Source of the DNA: Bradyrhizobium forestalis
GTDB taxonomy: Bacteria > Pseudomonadota > Alphaproteobacteria > Rhizobiales > Xanthobacteraceae
Direction of reading: 5' to 3'
DNA: 64,000 nucleotides
NCBI RefSeq assembly: GCF_002795245.1
Contig: NZ_PGVG01000029.1
Coordinates: 1 to 64,000, forward strand
Below the pieces are notes generated by a model that was not told the DNA's origin, ran no database searches, and was given only the letters and a program-made list of their open reading frames with translations. The position numbers were made by a program, and so were the translations under genes. Of the stretch, positions 8,242 to 17,134 are shown piece by piece (the stretch's first letter is position 1; each line of letters begins with the position of its first letter).

Positions 8242-8745
8242 ATGCCAAGACAAGAAGTCATCCGCAAAGCCAGGCAGGACAAGCGTGCCGGCAAATCGGC
8301 GAGTACGCAGGCCGGCGAATTCGTCAAGGACGAGATCGACAAGATCAGGAAGGGCAAGCACGGCGCACGCTCGACGAAGCAGGCCATTGCCATCGGCCTG
8401 TCCGAGGCGCGACGCGCTGGCGTCGATCTGCCGCCGCCGCGCAAGGGGCGCACCAAGAAGGCGACGCGCCGCAGCGCCAAATATGCCTATGAGGTCGGCC
8501 AGGGCAAGCGCACGCCCAAGCGGCGGCCGCGCGTGTCACGCGCCGTCGAAGGCGTGTTGAAGAAGGAACCGCGCTCGACGGCATCGCGCGGCGCGCTGTC
8601 GAAGCAGGCCAAGCGCGCCGCAAGCCGCCGAACCGCAGCGTCCCGCTCGGCCGCCGCTCGGAAAGCGAGCCACACCAAGGGCGCCAAGGTCCGGTCCACC
8701 GCCGCGAAGAAGGCGGCACGCACCAGGGCGCGCCGCAAGGGTTGA
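8242..8745 (+). CDS. basic DUF6496-type protein, histone H1-like tail
   Basis: 167 residues, extremely rich in Lys, Arg and Ala. The N-terminal part (about residues 20-85; STKQAIAIGLSEARRAGVDL, then RRSAKYAYEVGQGK) matches what I recall of the DUF6496 family. The C-terminal half is low-complexity KKAA/RRTAAS sequence like H1 tails. Ribosome site AAGGGGAA precedes the ATG. It may bind DNA, but no experimental role is known to me. Confidence 0.75.
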   Translation: MPRQEVIRKARQDKRAGKSASTQAGEFVKDEIDKIRKGKHGARSTKQAIAIGLSEARRAGVDLPPPRKGRTKKATRRSAKYAYEVGQGKRTPKRRPRVSRAVEGVLKKEPRSTASRGALSKQAKRAASRRTAASRSAAARKASHTKGAKVRSTAAKKAARTRARRKG

Positions 8746-8759
8746 TCAATCGCGCTGGC

Positions 8760-9713
8760 TCACGAGCCCGGCGTCCATTTCCAGACGATCTCGGAGACGT
8801 TGACCGGCTTCGGGATCAGTCCGAGTTTTGCAAAACGATCGGCGACCGCCTGCTGGCTTGCGACAACCTCGGCATCCAGTGGCACGACGCGGAAGTTGGA
8901 GCGATCCACGAAACGCCTGACGGCCTCGATGTCAACGCCGGTCGCGTCTGCCTGCGCTTTGGCGACGTCCTCGTGGTGTTCGTTGGCCCAGACGCCTTCG
9001 GACGCAAAGGTCGTGTTCAGCTTCGCGACCAGCGACGGATATTTCTCGACGAAATCCGTGTTGGCGATGTAGAAGGCGTTCGGCTTGTGCACGTCCTTGT
9101 CGAAAGCGATGACGCGGGCGTTCTCCTTCAGTTCGGCGAGCGCGAGATACGGATCCCAGATCGACCAGGCATCGACCGACCCCTTGACGAAGGCGGCCGT
9201 CGCATCGGCCGGCGCGAGCGGCGCCGGCGTGATGTCGGACCAGGACAGGCCGGCCTTCTCGAGCGCCGCGACGAGCAGATTATGCGCGCTCGATCCCTTG
9301 CCGAAGGCGACGCGCCTGCCTTTGAGATCGCCAAGCGCCTTGATCGCCGAATCCTTCGGCACGATGATCGCCTGGGTGTTGCCCTCGGATTTCACCGCGG
9401 CGACATAGCGGATCTTGGCGCCGCCGGCCTGCGCGAAGATCGGCGGGGAGTCGCCGACATAGCCGAAATCGACGCTGCCGACATTGATGGCCTCCAGCAG
9501 CGGCGGCCCGAACTGGAAATCGACCCATTTGATCTCGATGCCGAGCGGCTTGAAGGCGTTCTCGAGCGTCTGGCGCTGGCGCACGGCCGGGAAGAAACCG
9601 CCCTTCTGCGTGCCGATGCGGATTTCCGCCGGCCTGTCCTCGGCGCGCGCGGGGAGCGCAAGGGCCGTCGTGAGCAGGAGTGTGGTTGCCAGGATATGTC
9701 GTCGAGAGATCAT
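8760..9713 (-). CDS. ssuA: aliphatic sulfonate ABC transporter substrate-binding protein
   Basis: 317 residues with an N-terminal signal (MISRRHILATTLLLTTALA...ARAED) and the NitT/TauT/SsuA periplasmic-binding fold: IRIGTQKGGFFPAVRQR, WVDFQFGPPLLEAINVGSVDFG, GDSPPIFAQAGG, GKGSSAHNLLVAALE and DAWSIWDPYLALAEL. This is the SsuA pattern for alkanesulfonate uptake. No ssuB, ssuC or ssuD gene follows; downstream lies the convergent DUF6496-type gene. The symbol rests on family resemblance. Confidence 0.82.
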   Translation of the reverse strand: MISRRHILATTLLLTTALALPARAEDRPAEIRIGTQKGGFFPAVRQRQTLENAFKPLGIEIKWVDFQFGPPLLEAINVGSVDFGYVGDSPPIFAQAGGAKIRYVAAVKSEGNTQAIIVPKDSAIKALGDLKGRRVAFGKGSSAHNLLVAALEKAGLSWSDITPAPLAPADATAAFVKGSVDAWSIWDPYLALAELKENARVIAFDKDVHKPNAFYIANTDFVEKYPSLVAKLNTTFASEGVWANEHHEDVAKAQADATGVDIEAVRRFVDRSNFRVVPLDAEVVASQQAVADRFAKLGLIPKPVNVSEIVWKWTPGS

Positions 9714-9734
9714 AACGTGGTCCTTTCGTTGGGA

Positions 9735-9956
9735 TCAGTTGGCGAAGAGTTGCGAGTTCGCGCGACGGCTACGCTCGGAGAACACGGCGCGGGCGGCGCG
9801 CTCGGCCTCGCGCGCCGAGCGGAACTGGCGGCCTTCGAGGCTGTCGAACAGGCGCTCGGAGGAGAAGAAGCGGAAGCCGCGCTCATCTCTTGTGATGATG
9901 CCGGCGGCGCGATCGTGGATCTCGATGATGTAGGCGTTGGACTGGGTCTGGGACAT
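9735..9956 (-). CDS. small conserved hypothetical protein
   Basis: 73 residues, charged: MSQTQSNAYIIEIHDRAAGI, then phenylalanine-rich FRFFSSERLFDSLEGRQF and an Arg/Ala-rich helix. No signal, no membrane segment. It lies 21 nt upstream of the SsuA-like gene on the same strand, so it is likely cotranscribed. Function unknown. Confidence 0.7.
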   Translation of the reverse strand: MSQTQSNAYIIEIHDRAAGIITRDERGFRFFSSERLFDSLEGRQFRSAREAERAARAVFSERSRRANSQLFAN

Positions 9957-10349
9957 GACTGCTCGTGCGCCGAAATTTCGGCGTTCCTGTCTTGGAGTTT
10001 CCGGTGTGAGGTGCTGCTAGGAGACGGTCAGCAACAACAACAGGCGCCCGTTGCCGCCGAGAAACAGCGCCGCGTCATGCACGCATGCATGTCGCCTTGG
10101 TTACGCTGGTGATCAATTCTCATATCGCGGCATCAAGCTCGAGGAGCAGTCTCTACGCTCCGAATATCGAGCGGTTGGCACGATTGGTCAATGAAATGGC
10201 TATCCATATTTGGCAACGGCACGCTGGGGCGCTTCTCCCGCCGCGAGCACTGGCAGACGGATTCATCTCGCGATGAGTTCAACGCGCGCGAACAGCAAGC
10301 GTGATACGCTCGATGCACCACAAGGTCGATGATTTGAGAGGTTCCAGGC
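9957..10349. other. intergenic region, 393 bp
   Basis: Divergent promoter region between the SsuA-side genes and the SDR gene. It contains a purine-rich CAACAACAACAG run near 10031 and an alternating GCATGC-type palindromic patch near 10078-10092. One possible small open frame (10191-10304) is listed separately; nothing else is evident. Confidence 0.5.
10191..10304 (+). CDS. possible small open frame, 37 codons
   Basis: ATG at 10191 opens MKWLSIFGNGTLGRFSRREH followed by a polar tail ending at TGA 10302-10304. There is no clear ribosome site. The text is not repetitive and could be a short conserved peptide or a remnant of a longer gene. Weak call. Confidence 0.2.
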   Translation: MKWLSIFGNGTLGRFSRREHWQTDSSRDEFNAREQQA

Positions 10350-11081
10350 ATGGCGGATGCTCTGAAAGGGCGCACGGCGCTCGTGACCGGCGGCTCGCGC
10401 GGAATTGGCGCAGCCGTCTGCCGTGCACTGGCCGAAGCCGGTGCGGCGGTGGCGATCAACTGCCGCGAGAGAATCGGCGAGGCCGAGCAGCTGGCGGGCG
10501 AGATCGGCAAGCAAGGCGGCCGCGCCATCGTGGTTGCCGCCGACGTCTCACAAGCCGAGGCCGTGGCCGCAATGGTCGAGCGCGTCACGGCCGGGCTCGG
10601 ACCGATCGACGTCCTCGTCAACAATGCCGGCATTGCCATCACGCGCGGCATCGACGACCTCACCGAGGACGATTTCGACCGCACCATTCTGGTCAATCTG
10701 AAATCCGCTTTCCTGTGCACGCAGGCGGTGTTGCCATCGATGCGCGCGCGGAAATGGGGCCGTATCGTCAACATCTCCCCCGGGGCGGCACGCGGTGCCG
10801 GCTCAATCGGCCCGCACTACAATGCGTCCAAGGCAGGGATGGAGGGCCTGACGCGAGGCTATGCGGCGCGGCTTGTGAAGGAGGGCATCACCGTCAACGC
10901 GGTGGCGCCCTCGCTGATCGAGACCGACATGATGAGCGGACAGCCGCAACTTGTCAGCCGCATCCCGCTCGGCCGTTTCGGCACGGCGGATGAGGTGGCG
11001 AAAGCGGTGATGCTGCTGGTGGACAACGCGTACATGACCGGGCAGACGATCGCGCTGAGCGGGGGCATGGCGTTTAATTGA
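10350..11081 (+). CDS. SDR family oxidoreductase (FabG-like)
   Basis: 243 residues, classical short-chain dehydrogenase: NAD(P) motif TGGSRGIG near residue 14, NNAG near 90, catalytic serine in NISPGAARG, YxxxK in HYNASKAG near 153 and the C-terminal MTGQTIALSGGMAFN. Similar to 3-oxoacyl-ACP reductases, but standing alone it may act on another alcohol or ketone. It converges with the phn operon end; the gap between them is filled by hairpin repeats. Confidence 0.9.
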   Translation: MADALKGRTALVTGGSRGIGAAVCRALAEAGAAVAINCRERIGEAEQLAGEIGKQGGRAIVVAADVSQAEAVAAMVERVTAGLGPIDVLVNNAGIAITRGIDDLTEDDFDRTILVNLKSAFLCTQAVLPSMRARKWGRIVNISPGAARGAGSIGPHYNASKAGMEGLTRGYAARLVKEGITVNAVAPSLIETDMMSGQPQLVSRIPLGRFGTADEVAKAVMLLVDNAYMTGQTIALSGGMAFN

Positions 11082-11092
11082 GGGGCGGCGCT

Positions 11093-11238
11093 CACCTCTC
11101 CCCGCTTGCGGGGAGAGGTCGGATCGCTCTTGCGATCCGGGTGAGGGGGTACAGGTCCCTCAACATTCGCCCGTGTGGAGAGAGCCCCTCACCCCGACCC
11201 CCTCCCCGTAAGAACGGGGAGAGGGAGAGGATAGAGCG
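11093..11238. repeat. compound hairpin repeat between convergent genes
   Basis: CCTCTCCCCGC-TT-GCGGGGAGAGG (perfect stem), then GGATCGC-tctt-GCGATCC (perfect stem), then a second half with CCTCACCCCGACCCCCTCCCC and CCGT-aaga-ACGGGGAGAGG. It lies between the SDR gene and the end of the phn operon, where it may terminate both transcripts. Confidence 0.65.
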
Positions 11239-11245
11239 CGGGCGT

Positions 11246-11857
11246 TCACCACATCGTCGCGGCGGCGCGCGACGGCCACGCACGATCGTACTCCGCGCCG
11301 CCGACCTTGTTCTCGCTCATCTCGGCGAGGATCTGGCCCGGCGTCGGCAGCGTCTTCGGATCGACGCGCTTGTCGGGATTCCAGAGGTCGGAGCGGACGA
11401 TGGCGCGGGCGCATTGGAAGTAGATTTCCTCCACGTTCATCACCATCACGCTGCGCGGCGCCTTGCCCTCGACCTTGAACGAGGCCAGCAGCTCCGGATC
11501 GATCGACAGATGCGCGCGGCCGTTGGCGCGGACGGCGTTGCCCGAGCCCGGGATCAGGAACATCAGCGATACCCTGGGATCGCGCACGATGTTGCGCAGG
11601 GAATCCACCCGGTTGTTGCCGCGACGGTCCGGCAGCATCAGCGTCTTGGGGTCGTGAATGCGGACGAAGCCGGGGAGATCCCCGCGCGGCGAGCAATCGA
11701 TGCCTTCGGGCCCGATCGTCGCGAGCGCGGCGAACGGCGCCTTCTCGATGAAGACGCGGTAGAGCGGCGTGACATGGTCGGCGACTTTCACGATCGAGGC
11801 GTCATTGGTATCGCCATAGATGGCTTCTAGCTGTTCGACCGTTTCGATCACCGTCAT
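11246..11857 (-). CDS. PPOX-class FMN-dependent flavoprotein (TIGR04025-like)
   Basis: 203 residues with a pyridoxamine 5'-phosphate oxidase-like split barrel: FAALATIGPEGIDCSPRGD near residue 41, LPDRRGNNRVDSLRNI near 75, VSLMFLIPGSGNAVRANGRA near 96 and the C-terminal VEEIYFQCARAIVRSDLW. The pattern fits the DR_2398/MSMEG_1061 group of FMN proteins. Gap to phnN is 26 nt, containing a good ribosome site (AAGGAGAGG), so it is probably the last gene of the phn operon. No role in phosphonate use is established. Confidence 0.8.
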   Translation of the reverse strand: MTVIETVEQLEAIYGDTNDASIVKVADHVTPLYRVFIEKAPFAALATIGPEGIDCSPRGDLPGFVRIHDPKTLMLPDRRGNNRVDSLRNIVRDPRVSLMFLIPGSGNAVRANGRAHLSIDPELLASFKVEGKAPRSVMVMNVEEIYFQCARAIVRSDLWNPDKRVDPKTLPTPGQILAEMSENKVGGAEYDRAWPSRAAATMW

Positions 11858-11883
11858 TCCACCTCTCCTTCTTGCACTGGCAA

Positions 11884-12480
11884 CTAGTCTTGCCAGCCTT
11901 CATTCCTGATCACGCGCACGAGCTGGCGGCTGTGATAGTCCGCGCTGCCCGCATTGAGGATGGTGACGTCGGCATTGGCCGAAGCGTCGTCGACGCTGCG
12001 CGCAAGGCGATCGGCAATATTGCCGTCGCTATGCCGGGCGCGCGCGGCAAGCCGCTGCGCCAGCACGTCCGGCGGCGCCGTGATCGCGACCACCACGACA
12101 TCGGCATAGGCGTGGCGCAACGCGGCGATCACGGTACGTGAAACGTTGACGACGACGGCACGACCGGCACGGATATCGTCGTTGATCTCGAGCGGCAGCG
12201 CATAGGCATGTCCATGCGCCTCCCAGTGCACGGCGAAGTCGCCATGTTCGCGCGCGCGACGGAAGTCGTCCTGGCTCAGCGCGATGTTGTCCTCATCGGT
12301 CGAGGACGCACGCGTCACGACACGGCGTGGGAAGACGATGTCGGGATCGTCGCTGCAGGCCGCCTGCGCCAGCCGCAGCAAGGTATCCTTGCCGGCGCCG
12401 CTGGGGCCGACCACGAGCACGAGCCGGCCGGGGCCGATCGCACCCGCCTCGTCCTGCGCCGTGGTCACGGTCTCGCTCAT
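11884..12480 (-). CDS. phnN: ribose 1,5-bisphosphate phosphokinase
   Basis: 198 residues with Walker A GPSGAGKDTLL near residue 26 and the guanylate-kinase-like RRVVTRASSTDEDNIALSQDDF and VVNVSRTVIAALRHAY. PhnN phosphorylates ribose 1,5-bisphosphate to PRPP, the last step of the C-P lyase route. Its ATG overlaps the phnM stop (ATGA), so the two are translationally coupled. Confidence 0.92.
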   Translation of the reverse strand: MSETVTTAQDEAGAIGPGRLVLVVGPSGAGKDTLLRLAQAACSDDPDIVFPRRVVTRASSTDEDNIALSQDDFRRAREHGDFAVHWEAHGHAYALPLEINDDIRAGRAVVVNVSRTVIAALRHAYADVVVVAITAPPDVLAQRLAARARHSDGNIADRLARSVDDASANADVTILNAGSADYHSRQLVRVIRNEGWQD

Positions 12481-13625
12481 GCGACGCGGCGTCCTTCGCG
12501 CCAGACGCTGCGGACGACGGGAACGTGGCCTGCGATATGCACACGGATCAGGTCGGCGCGCTTGCCGGTCGCGACCTCGCCGCGATCGGTGAGGCCGACC
12601 GCTTCGGCGGGCGCTTTCGTCACGGTGCGAACCGCCGCCGGAAGGCTGATCGCGGGCACATGCTCCGGCAATTGCAGCGCGGCCATCAGCAGGCTGGACG
12701 GAATGTAATCCGACGACAGGATGTCGAGCAGGCCTTCGCGGGCGAGATCGACCGCGGCGATGTTGCCGGAGTGCGAGCCGCCGCGCACCACGTTCGGCGC
12801 GCCCATCAGGATGTCGATGCCGGCCTGGTGCAGGCCGCGCGCGGCCTCCAGCGTGGTCGGGAATTCCGCCACCGAGACGCGGTCGCGCACGGCGTCCGCG
12901 ACGTTCTCCTCCGTGGTGTCGTCGTGGCTCGCCAGCGGGATCTTGTACTCGTGCGCCAGCGCCACGATCTCGCGCATGTTGGCCGCAGCATAGAGCCGCT
13001 GGTACTCGAAGCGCTTTGCGAACAGCTCATCGAGCTCGGCGTCGGTCTTGCCGCCGCCCTTGCCGCGATAATAGTCGCGCAGCTTGACCTCGTCGCGGAA
13101 CTGGCGCTGGCCCGGCGTGTGGTCCATCAGCGACATCAGCTTGACGTCGGGACGGTCGATCAGCTCCCTGGCCTCCTCGACCACGCTCGGCATCGGGATT
13201 TCGCAGCGCAGATGCAGGAAATGGTCGGCACGCAGCAGGCTGGCCTCGCGCGCGGTCGTGATCGCGGCGGCGAGCACGCCGGCGCGGCCATCGACTTCCT
13301 CGGCGCCGTCCTCGCGCCAGACCCTGAGCGAATCGAACACCGTGGTGATGCCTGACGTCGCGAGCTGGCCGTCATAGGAGACGACGGCCGCGACCGGATT
13401 CCAGAACACCTTTGGCCGCGGCACGTAATGCGCTTCGAGATGGTCGGTGTGGAGCTCGATCAGGCCGGGCATGATCAAGTCGCCGCCGGCATCCTCGGCG
13501 CCGGCGGGCGCCCTGCCCTCGCCGATCTCCGCAATGCGCCCGTCGGCAAGCGCGAGCCAGCCCTGCTCGATCACCCGGTCAGCCAGCACGATCCTGGCAT
13601 TGGCGATCACGGATTCCTTATTCAT
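12477..13625 (-). CDS. phnM: alpha-D-ribose 1-methylphosphonate 5-triphosphate diphosphatase
   Basis: 382 residues, amidohydrolase-superfamily enzyme that removes pyrophosphate from ribose 1-methylphosphonate 5-triphosphate before C-P bond cleavage. It aligns well by eye with E. coli PhnM: LIMPGLIELHTDHLEAH near residue 50, HLRCEIP near 140, SLMDHTPGQRQF near 165, IPLASHDDTTEENV, MGAPNVVRGGSHSGN and LDILSSDYIPSSLL. It follows phnL after 12 nt and overlaps phnN. A second, more divergent copy lies at 23705-24898. Confidence 0.94.
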   Translation of the reverse strand: MNKESVIANARIVLADRVIEQGWLALADGRIAEIGEGRAPAGAEDAGGDLIMPGLIELHTDHLEAHYVPRPKVFWNPVAAVVSYDGQLATSGITTVFDSLRVWREDGAEEVDGRAGVLAAAITTAREASLLRADHFLHLRCEIPMPSVVEEARELIDRPDVKLMSLMDHTPGQRQFRDEVKLRDYYRGKGGGKTDAELDELFAKRFEYQRLYAAANMREIVALAHEYKIPLASHDDTTEENVADAVRDRVSVAEFPTTLEAARGLHQAGIDILMGAPNVVRGGSHSGNIAAVDLAREGLLDILSSDYIPSSLLMAALQLPEHVPAISLPAAVRTVTKAPAEAVGLTDRGEVATGKRADLIRVHIAGHVPVVRSVWREGRRVA

Positions 13626-13637
13626 TTCCCTCTTCCT

Positions 13638-14348
13638 TCAGGCCGCGGCGGCAAAGCTGGTGACGTCGACGATGCGGTCGGCAATCAGATGACGGATTTC
13701 GTCGTCATGGACAATGGCGACCATGGCAACGCCCTGGCGCTTCTTCTCGGCGACCAGGTCGACCACCACAGCGCGATTGGCGGCATCGAGCGAGGCGGTC
13801 GGCTCGTCCAGCAGCAGGATCGGCAGGTCCGAGATGAAGCCGCGCGCGATGTTGACGCGCTGCTGCTCACCTCCGGAGAAGGTCGCGGGCGGAAGCTGCC
13901 ACAGACGCTCGGGGATGTTGAGACGATGCAGCAGCTCGCCGGCGCGCGCCTGTGCATCGGTCCGGCTCATACCGTTCACGATCAGCGGCTCGGCGACAAC
14001 GTCGATGGTGGCAACGCGCGGTACCGCGCGCAGGAACTGGCTGACATAGCCGATGGTGGAGCGGCGGATGTTGAGGACCTGCCGCGGCTCGGCTGTGGCG
14101 AGATCGACCACAGCGCCGCGATGGTGGATGCCGATGCGGCCGGAGTCGCAGCGGTAATTGCCGAAGATCATTTTCAGGATCGACGACTTGCCGGCGCCTG
14201 ACGGGCCCGACAGAACGACGCATTCGCCCGGATTGACTTGGAAGGTCACGCCGCTGACGACGGGCAATTCGACGCCGCCTTGCAGGTGCATCGTGAAGGT
14301 CTTTTGCGCATCGGCAACGTCGATCATGGCGGTCATCGAAAAGCTCAT
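13638..14348 (-). CDS. phnL: C-P lyase ATP-binding protein PhnL
   Basis: 236 residues, ABC-type ATPase: Walker A GPSGAGKSSILK near residue 50, signature FSGGEQQRVNIARGF near 150, Walker B ILLLDEPTASLDAAN and H-loop in VAIVHDDEIR. Despite the ABC fold, PhnL belongs to the C-P lyase machinery and has no permease partner. Its ATG overlaps the phnK stop (ATGA). Start could be the second ATG five codons in. Confidence 0.93.
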   Translation of the reverse strand: MSFSMTAMIDVADAQKTFTMHLQGGVELPVVSGVTFQVNPGECVVLSGPSGAGKSSILKMIFGNYRCDSGRIGIHHRGAVVDLATAEPRQVLNIRRSTIGYVSQFLRAVPRVATIDVVAEPLIVNGMSRTDAQARAGELLHRLNIPERLWQLPPATFSGGEQQRVNIARGFISDLPILLLDEPTASLDAANRAVVVDLVAEKKRQGVAMVAIVHDDEIRHLIADRIVDVTSFAAAA

Positions 14349-15142
14349 GGCGGGAGAATCGAGGAGACGAGGAGCTGGGTATAGGGCTCGCGGGGATCGT
14401 CGAGCACCTGGTCGGTAAGGCCGGTCTCGATGACCAGGCCGCCTTTCATCACCATCACGCGGTGCGACAACAGGCGTGCGACCGCGAGATCGTGGGTGAC
14501 GATGATGACGGCGAGGTGTAGCTCGGCAACGAGGCTGCGAAGGAGATCGAGCAGGCGGGCCTGCACGGAGACGTCGAGCCCGCCAGTCGGCTCGTCCATG
14601 AACACCAGCCGCGGCTCGGTGACGAGGTTGCGGGCGATCTGGAGGCGCTGGCGCATGCCGCCGGAATAGGTGCGCGGCGCATCGTCGATGCGGGCGATGT
14701 CGATCTCGACGCGCGTCAGCCAGTCGGACGCGGTCTCACGGAGGCGACCGTAGTGATTCCACCCCACCGCCATCAGCCGCTCGCCGACATTGGCCCCGGC
14801 GGAGACCGCCATTCGCAGGCCCTGCGCAGGGTCCTGATGGACAAAGCCCCAATCGGTGCGGAACAGGAGGCGCCGCTCGGCCTCGCCAAGGGTGGCGAGA
14901 TCGCGAGTGACGCCGTCGCGCATGCGGTAGGAGACGTGGCCTGCGCTGGCAGCGAGCTGGCCCGACAGCATCTGCAGCAGCGTCGACTTGCCCGAGCCGG
15001 ACTCGCCGACGATCGCCAGCACCTCGCCCGGATAGAGCGAGAACGACACGTCGCGGCAGGCGGCGATGCGGCCGAACGACTTGCTGAGAGATTTTGCGAC
15101 CAGCAGAGGCTCGTCATTCTCGCCCAGATTCTGATCAGCCAT
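14345..15142 (-). CDS. phnK: C-P lyase ATP-binding protein PhnK
   Basis: 265 residues from ATG 15142; a longer frame adds only an arginine run. ABC ATPase with Walker A GESGSGKSTLLQ near residue 48, signature YSGGMRQRLQIARNL, Walker B LVFMDEPTGGLDVSVQ and IIVTHDLAVARLL. PhnK docks on the PhnGHIJ core complex. The start codon overlaps the end of phnJ by 8 nt. Confidence 0.93.
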   Translation of the reverse strand: MADQNLGENDEPLLVAKSLSKSFGRIAACRDVSFSLYPGEVLAIVGESGSGKSTLLQMLSGQLAASAGHVSYRMRDGVTRDLATLGEAERRLLFRTDWGFVHQDPAQGLRMAVSAGANVGERLMAVGWNHYGRLRETASDWLTRVEIDIARIDDAPRTYSGGMRQRLQIARNLVTEPRLVFMDEPTGGLDVSVQARLLDLLRSLVAELHLAVIIVTHDLAVARLLSHRVMVMKGGLVIETGLTDQVLDDPREPYTQLLVSSILPP

Positions 15143-16031
15143 TCGAGGCCTCCTGCGCCTTCTCCTTGTACGGCGCAGCACTCAAGGCACCGTGATGACC
15201 GGCGGCCTGGCGGCCCTCGCAATAATCGGTATCGGAGCAAACGAACATGCGTCCGCCCTTGTCGTCTGTCACGATCTCGTCGAGGTAGGAGTTCTCCGCC
15301 CCGCATAGCGCGCAGGGCGCGTTGAAGCGATACGGCTCGAACGGATGATCCTCGAAATCGAGCGACACCACCTGGGTGTAGGGCGGGATCGCGTAGATGC
15401 GCTTCTCGCGGCCGGCACCGAACAATTGCAGCGCCGGGCAATTGTCCATCTTGGGGTTGTCGAATTTCGGCGTCGGCGACGGGTCCATCACGTAGCGCGC
15501 GTTGACCTTGACCGGATAGGCGTAGGCGGTCGCGATGTGGCCGAAGCGCGCGATGTCCTCGTAGAGCTTCACATGCATCAGGCCGTATTCGGCCAGCGCA
15601 TGCATGCGCCGCGTCTCGGTCTCGCGCGGCTCGAGGAAGCGCAGCGGCTCGGGGATCGGCACCTGATAGACCAGCACCTGGTTCGCGTTCAGCGCTGTCT
15701 CCGGGATGCGGTGGCGGGTCTGGACCACCGTCGCTTCGTCCGTCGCGGTTGTCGTCGCAACGCCGGCGGTTTTGGCGAAGAACTTTCGGATCGAGATCGC
15801 GTTGGTGGTGTCGTCGGAGCCCTGGTCGATCACCTTGAGCACATCCTGCGGGCCCAGGATCGCGGCGGTGACCTGCACGCCGCCGGTGCCCCAGCCATAG
15901 GGCATCGGCATTTCGCGGCTGGCGAACGGCACCTGGTAGCCGGGAATCGCAATCGCCTTCAGGATCGCGCGACGGATCATCCGCTTGGTCTGCTCGTCGA
16001 GATAGGCGAAGTTGTAGGCGGGCGCGTTCAT
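15135..16031 (-). CDS. phnJ: alpha-D-ribose 1-methylphosphonate 5-phosphate C-P lyase
   Basis: 298 residues, the radical-SAM catalytic subunit that breaks the C-P bond. The C-terminal cysteine set is complete: CALCGAEN near residue 241, then FVCSDTDYCEG, the unusual CX2CX21C cluster-binding pattern plus a further cysteine. Also MPYGWGTGGVQVTAAILG and the conserved QGSDDTTNAISIRKF near 92. ATGA overlap with phnI. Confidence 0.96.
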   Translation of the reverse strand: MNAPAYNFAYLDEQTKRMIRRAILKAIAIPGYQVPFASREMPMPYGWGTGGVQVTAAILGPQDVLKVIDQGSDDTTNAISIRKFFAKTAGVATTTATDEATVVQTRHRIPETALNANQVLVYQVPIPEPLRFLEPRETETRRMHALAEYGLMHVKLYEDIARFGHIATAYAYPVKVNARYVMDPSPTPKFDNPKMDNCPALQLFGAGREKRIYAIPPYTQVVSLDFEDHPFEPYRFNAPCALCGAENSYLDEIVTDDKGGRMFVCSDTDYCEGRQAAGHHGALSAAPYKEKAQEASNG

Positions 16032-17131
16032 TCCGCGGCCTCCTTCATGGCAACGGGCGTGTTGGCATCAGCGAATTCCTTGCGCAGCTTGCGCAAGAGG
16101 CCGAGCTCGGACTGGAAGTCGACATAGTGCGGCAGCTTCAGGTGCTCGACGAAGCCGGTCGCCTGGACGTTGTCCGAATGCGACATCACGAATTCTTCAT
16201 CTTGCGCTGGTGCGAGTGCCTCCTCGCCGAGCTCACGGGCGCGCAGCGCGCGATCGACCAGCGCCATCGACATGGTCTTGCGCTCGCTCTGGCCGAAGGC
16301 GAGGCCGTAGCCGCGGGTAAAGCACGGCGCCTCCGTTGCCGAGCCCTTGAACTGGTTGACCATCTGGCACTCGGTGAGCTCAATCGCGCCGAGCGGCACG
16401 GCGAAGCCGGCGTCTTCGGCGAAGAATTCCACCTCGACCTCGCCGAAGCGGATCTCGCCGGCGAAGGGATGGTTGCGGCCATAGCCGCGCTGGGTGGAAT
16501 AGCCCATTGCCAGCAGGAAGCCCTCGTCACCACGCGCCAGATTCTGCAGGCGCAGATCGCGGCCTGCCGGAAAATTCAGCGGCTCGCGGGTGAGATCGCC
16601 GACGCTGGCGCCGTCCTCGGCCTCTGGCGAGGATTCGATCAGGCCGTCGCGTCCCAGAATGTCGGTGACGCGGGGCGTCGGCGCGGTCGAGGCTTCAGCC
16701 GTCGCCGGTGTCTCCGGCACAAAACCTTCGGCGAGCGAGGGGTCGAGCAGGCGGTGTGTGTAGTCGAAGGTCGGCCCGAGGATCTGCCCGCCGGGAATGT
16801 CCTTGAAGGTCGAGGACACCCGCCGTTGCACCCGCATGGCGCCGGTATCGACCGGCTCGCTGGCGCCGAAGCGAGGCAGGGTGGCGCGGAAGGCGCGGAC
16901 CAGGAAAATCGCCTCGATCAGATCGCCGCGCGCCTGCTTGATCGCGAGCGAAGCGAGCTCGCGATCATAGAGCGAGCCTTCGCTCATGACGCGGTCGACG
17001 GCGAGACCGAGCTGCTCCGAGATCTGGTCGAGGGTGACCTCCGCAACGCGTTGGTCGCCGCGCCGCCTATCTGCGAGCAGGCGATGGGCGTTCTCGATGG
17101 CGCGTTCGCCGCCTTTGACTGCGACATACAT
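16028..17131 (-). CDS. phnI: C-P lyase core complex subunit PhnI
   Basis: 367 residues, the size of PhnI, which with PhnG, H and L forms ribose 1-methylphosphonate 5-triphosphate from ATP and methylphosphonate. Recognisable text is MYVAVKGGERAIENAHRLLA at the start, DQISEQLGLAVDRVMSEGSL, MGYSTQRGYGRNHPFAGEIR and CQMVNQFKGS, then ATGFVEHLKLPHYVDFQSEL near the end. It starts 3 nt after the phnH stop. Confidence 0.95.
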   Translation of the reverse strand: MYVAVKGGERAIENAHRLLADRRRGDQRVAEVTLDQISEQLGLAVDRVMSEGSLYDRELASLAIKQARGDLIEAIFLVRAFRATLPRFGASEPVDTGAMRVQRRVSSTFKDIPGGQILGPTFDYTHRLLDPSLAEGFVPETPATAEASTAPTPRVTDILGRDGLIESSPEAEDGASVGDLTREPLNFPAGRDLRLQNLARGDEGFLLAMGYSTQRGYGRNHPFAGEIRFGEVEVEFFAEDAGFAVPLGAIELTECQMVNQFKGSATEAPCFTRGYGLAFGQSERKTMSMALVDRALRARELGEEALAPAQDEEFVMSHSDNVQATGFVEHLKLPHYVDFQSELGLLRKLRKEFADANTPVAMKEAAE

Positions 17132-17134
17132 GCG

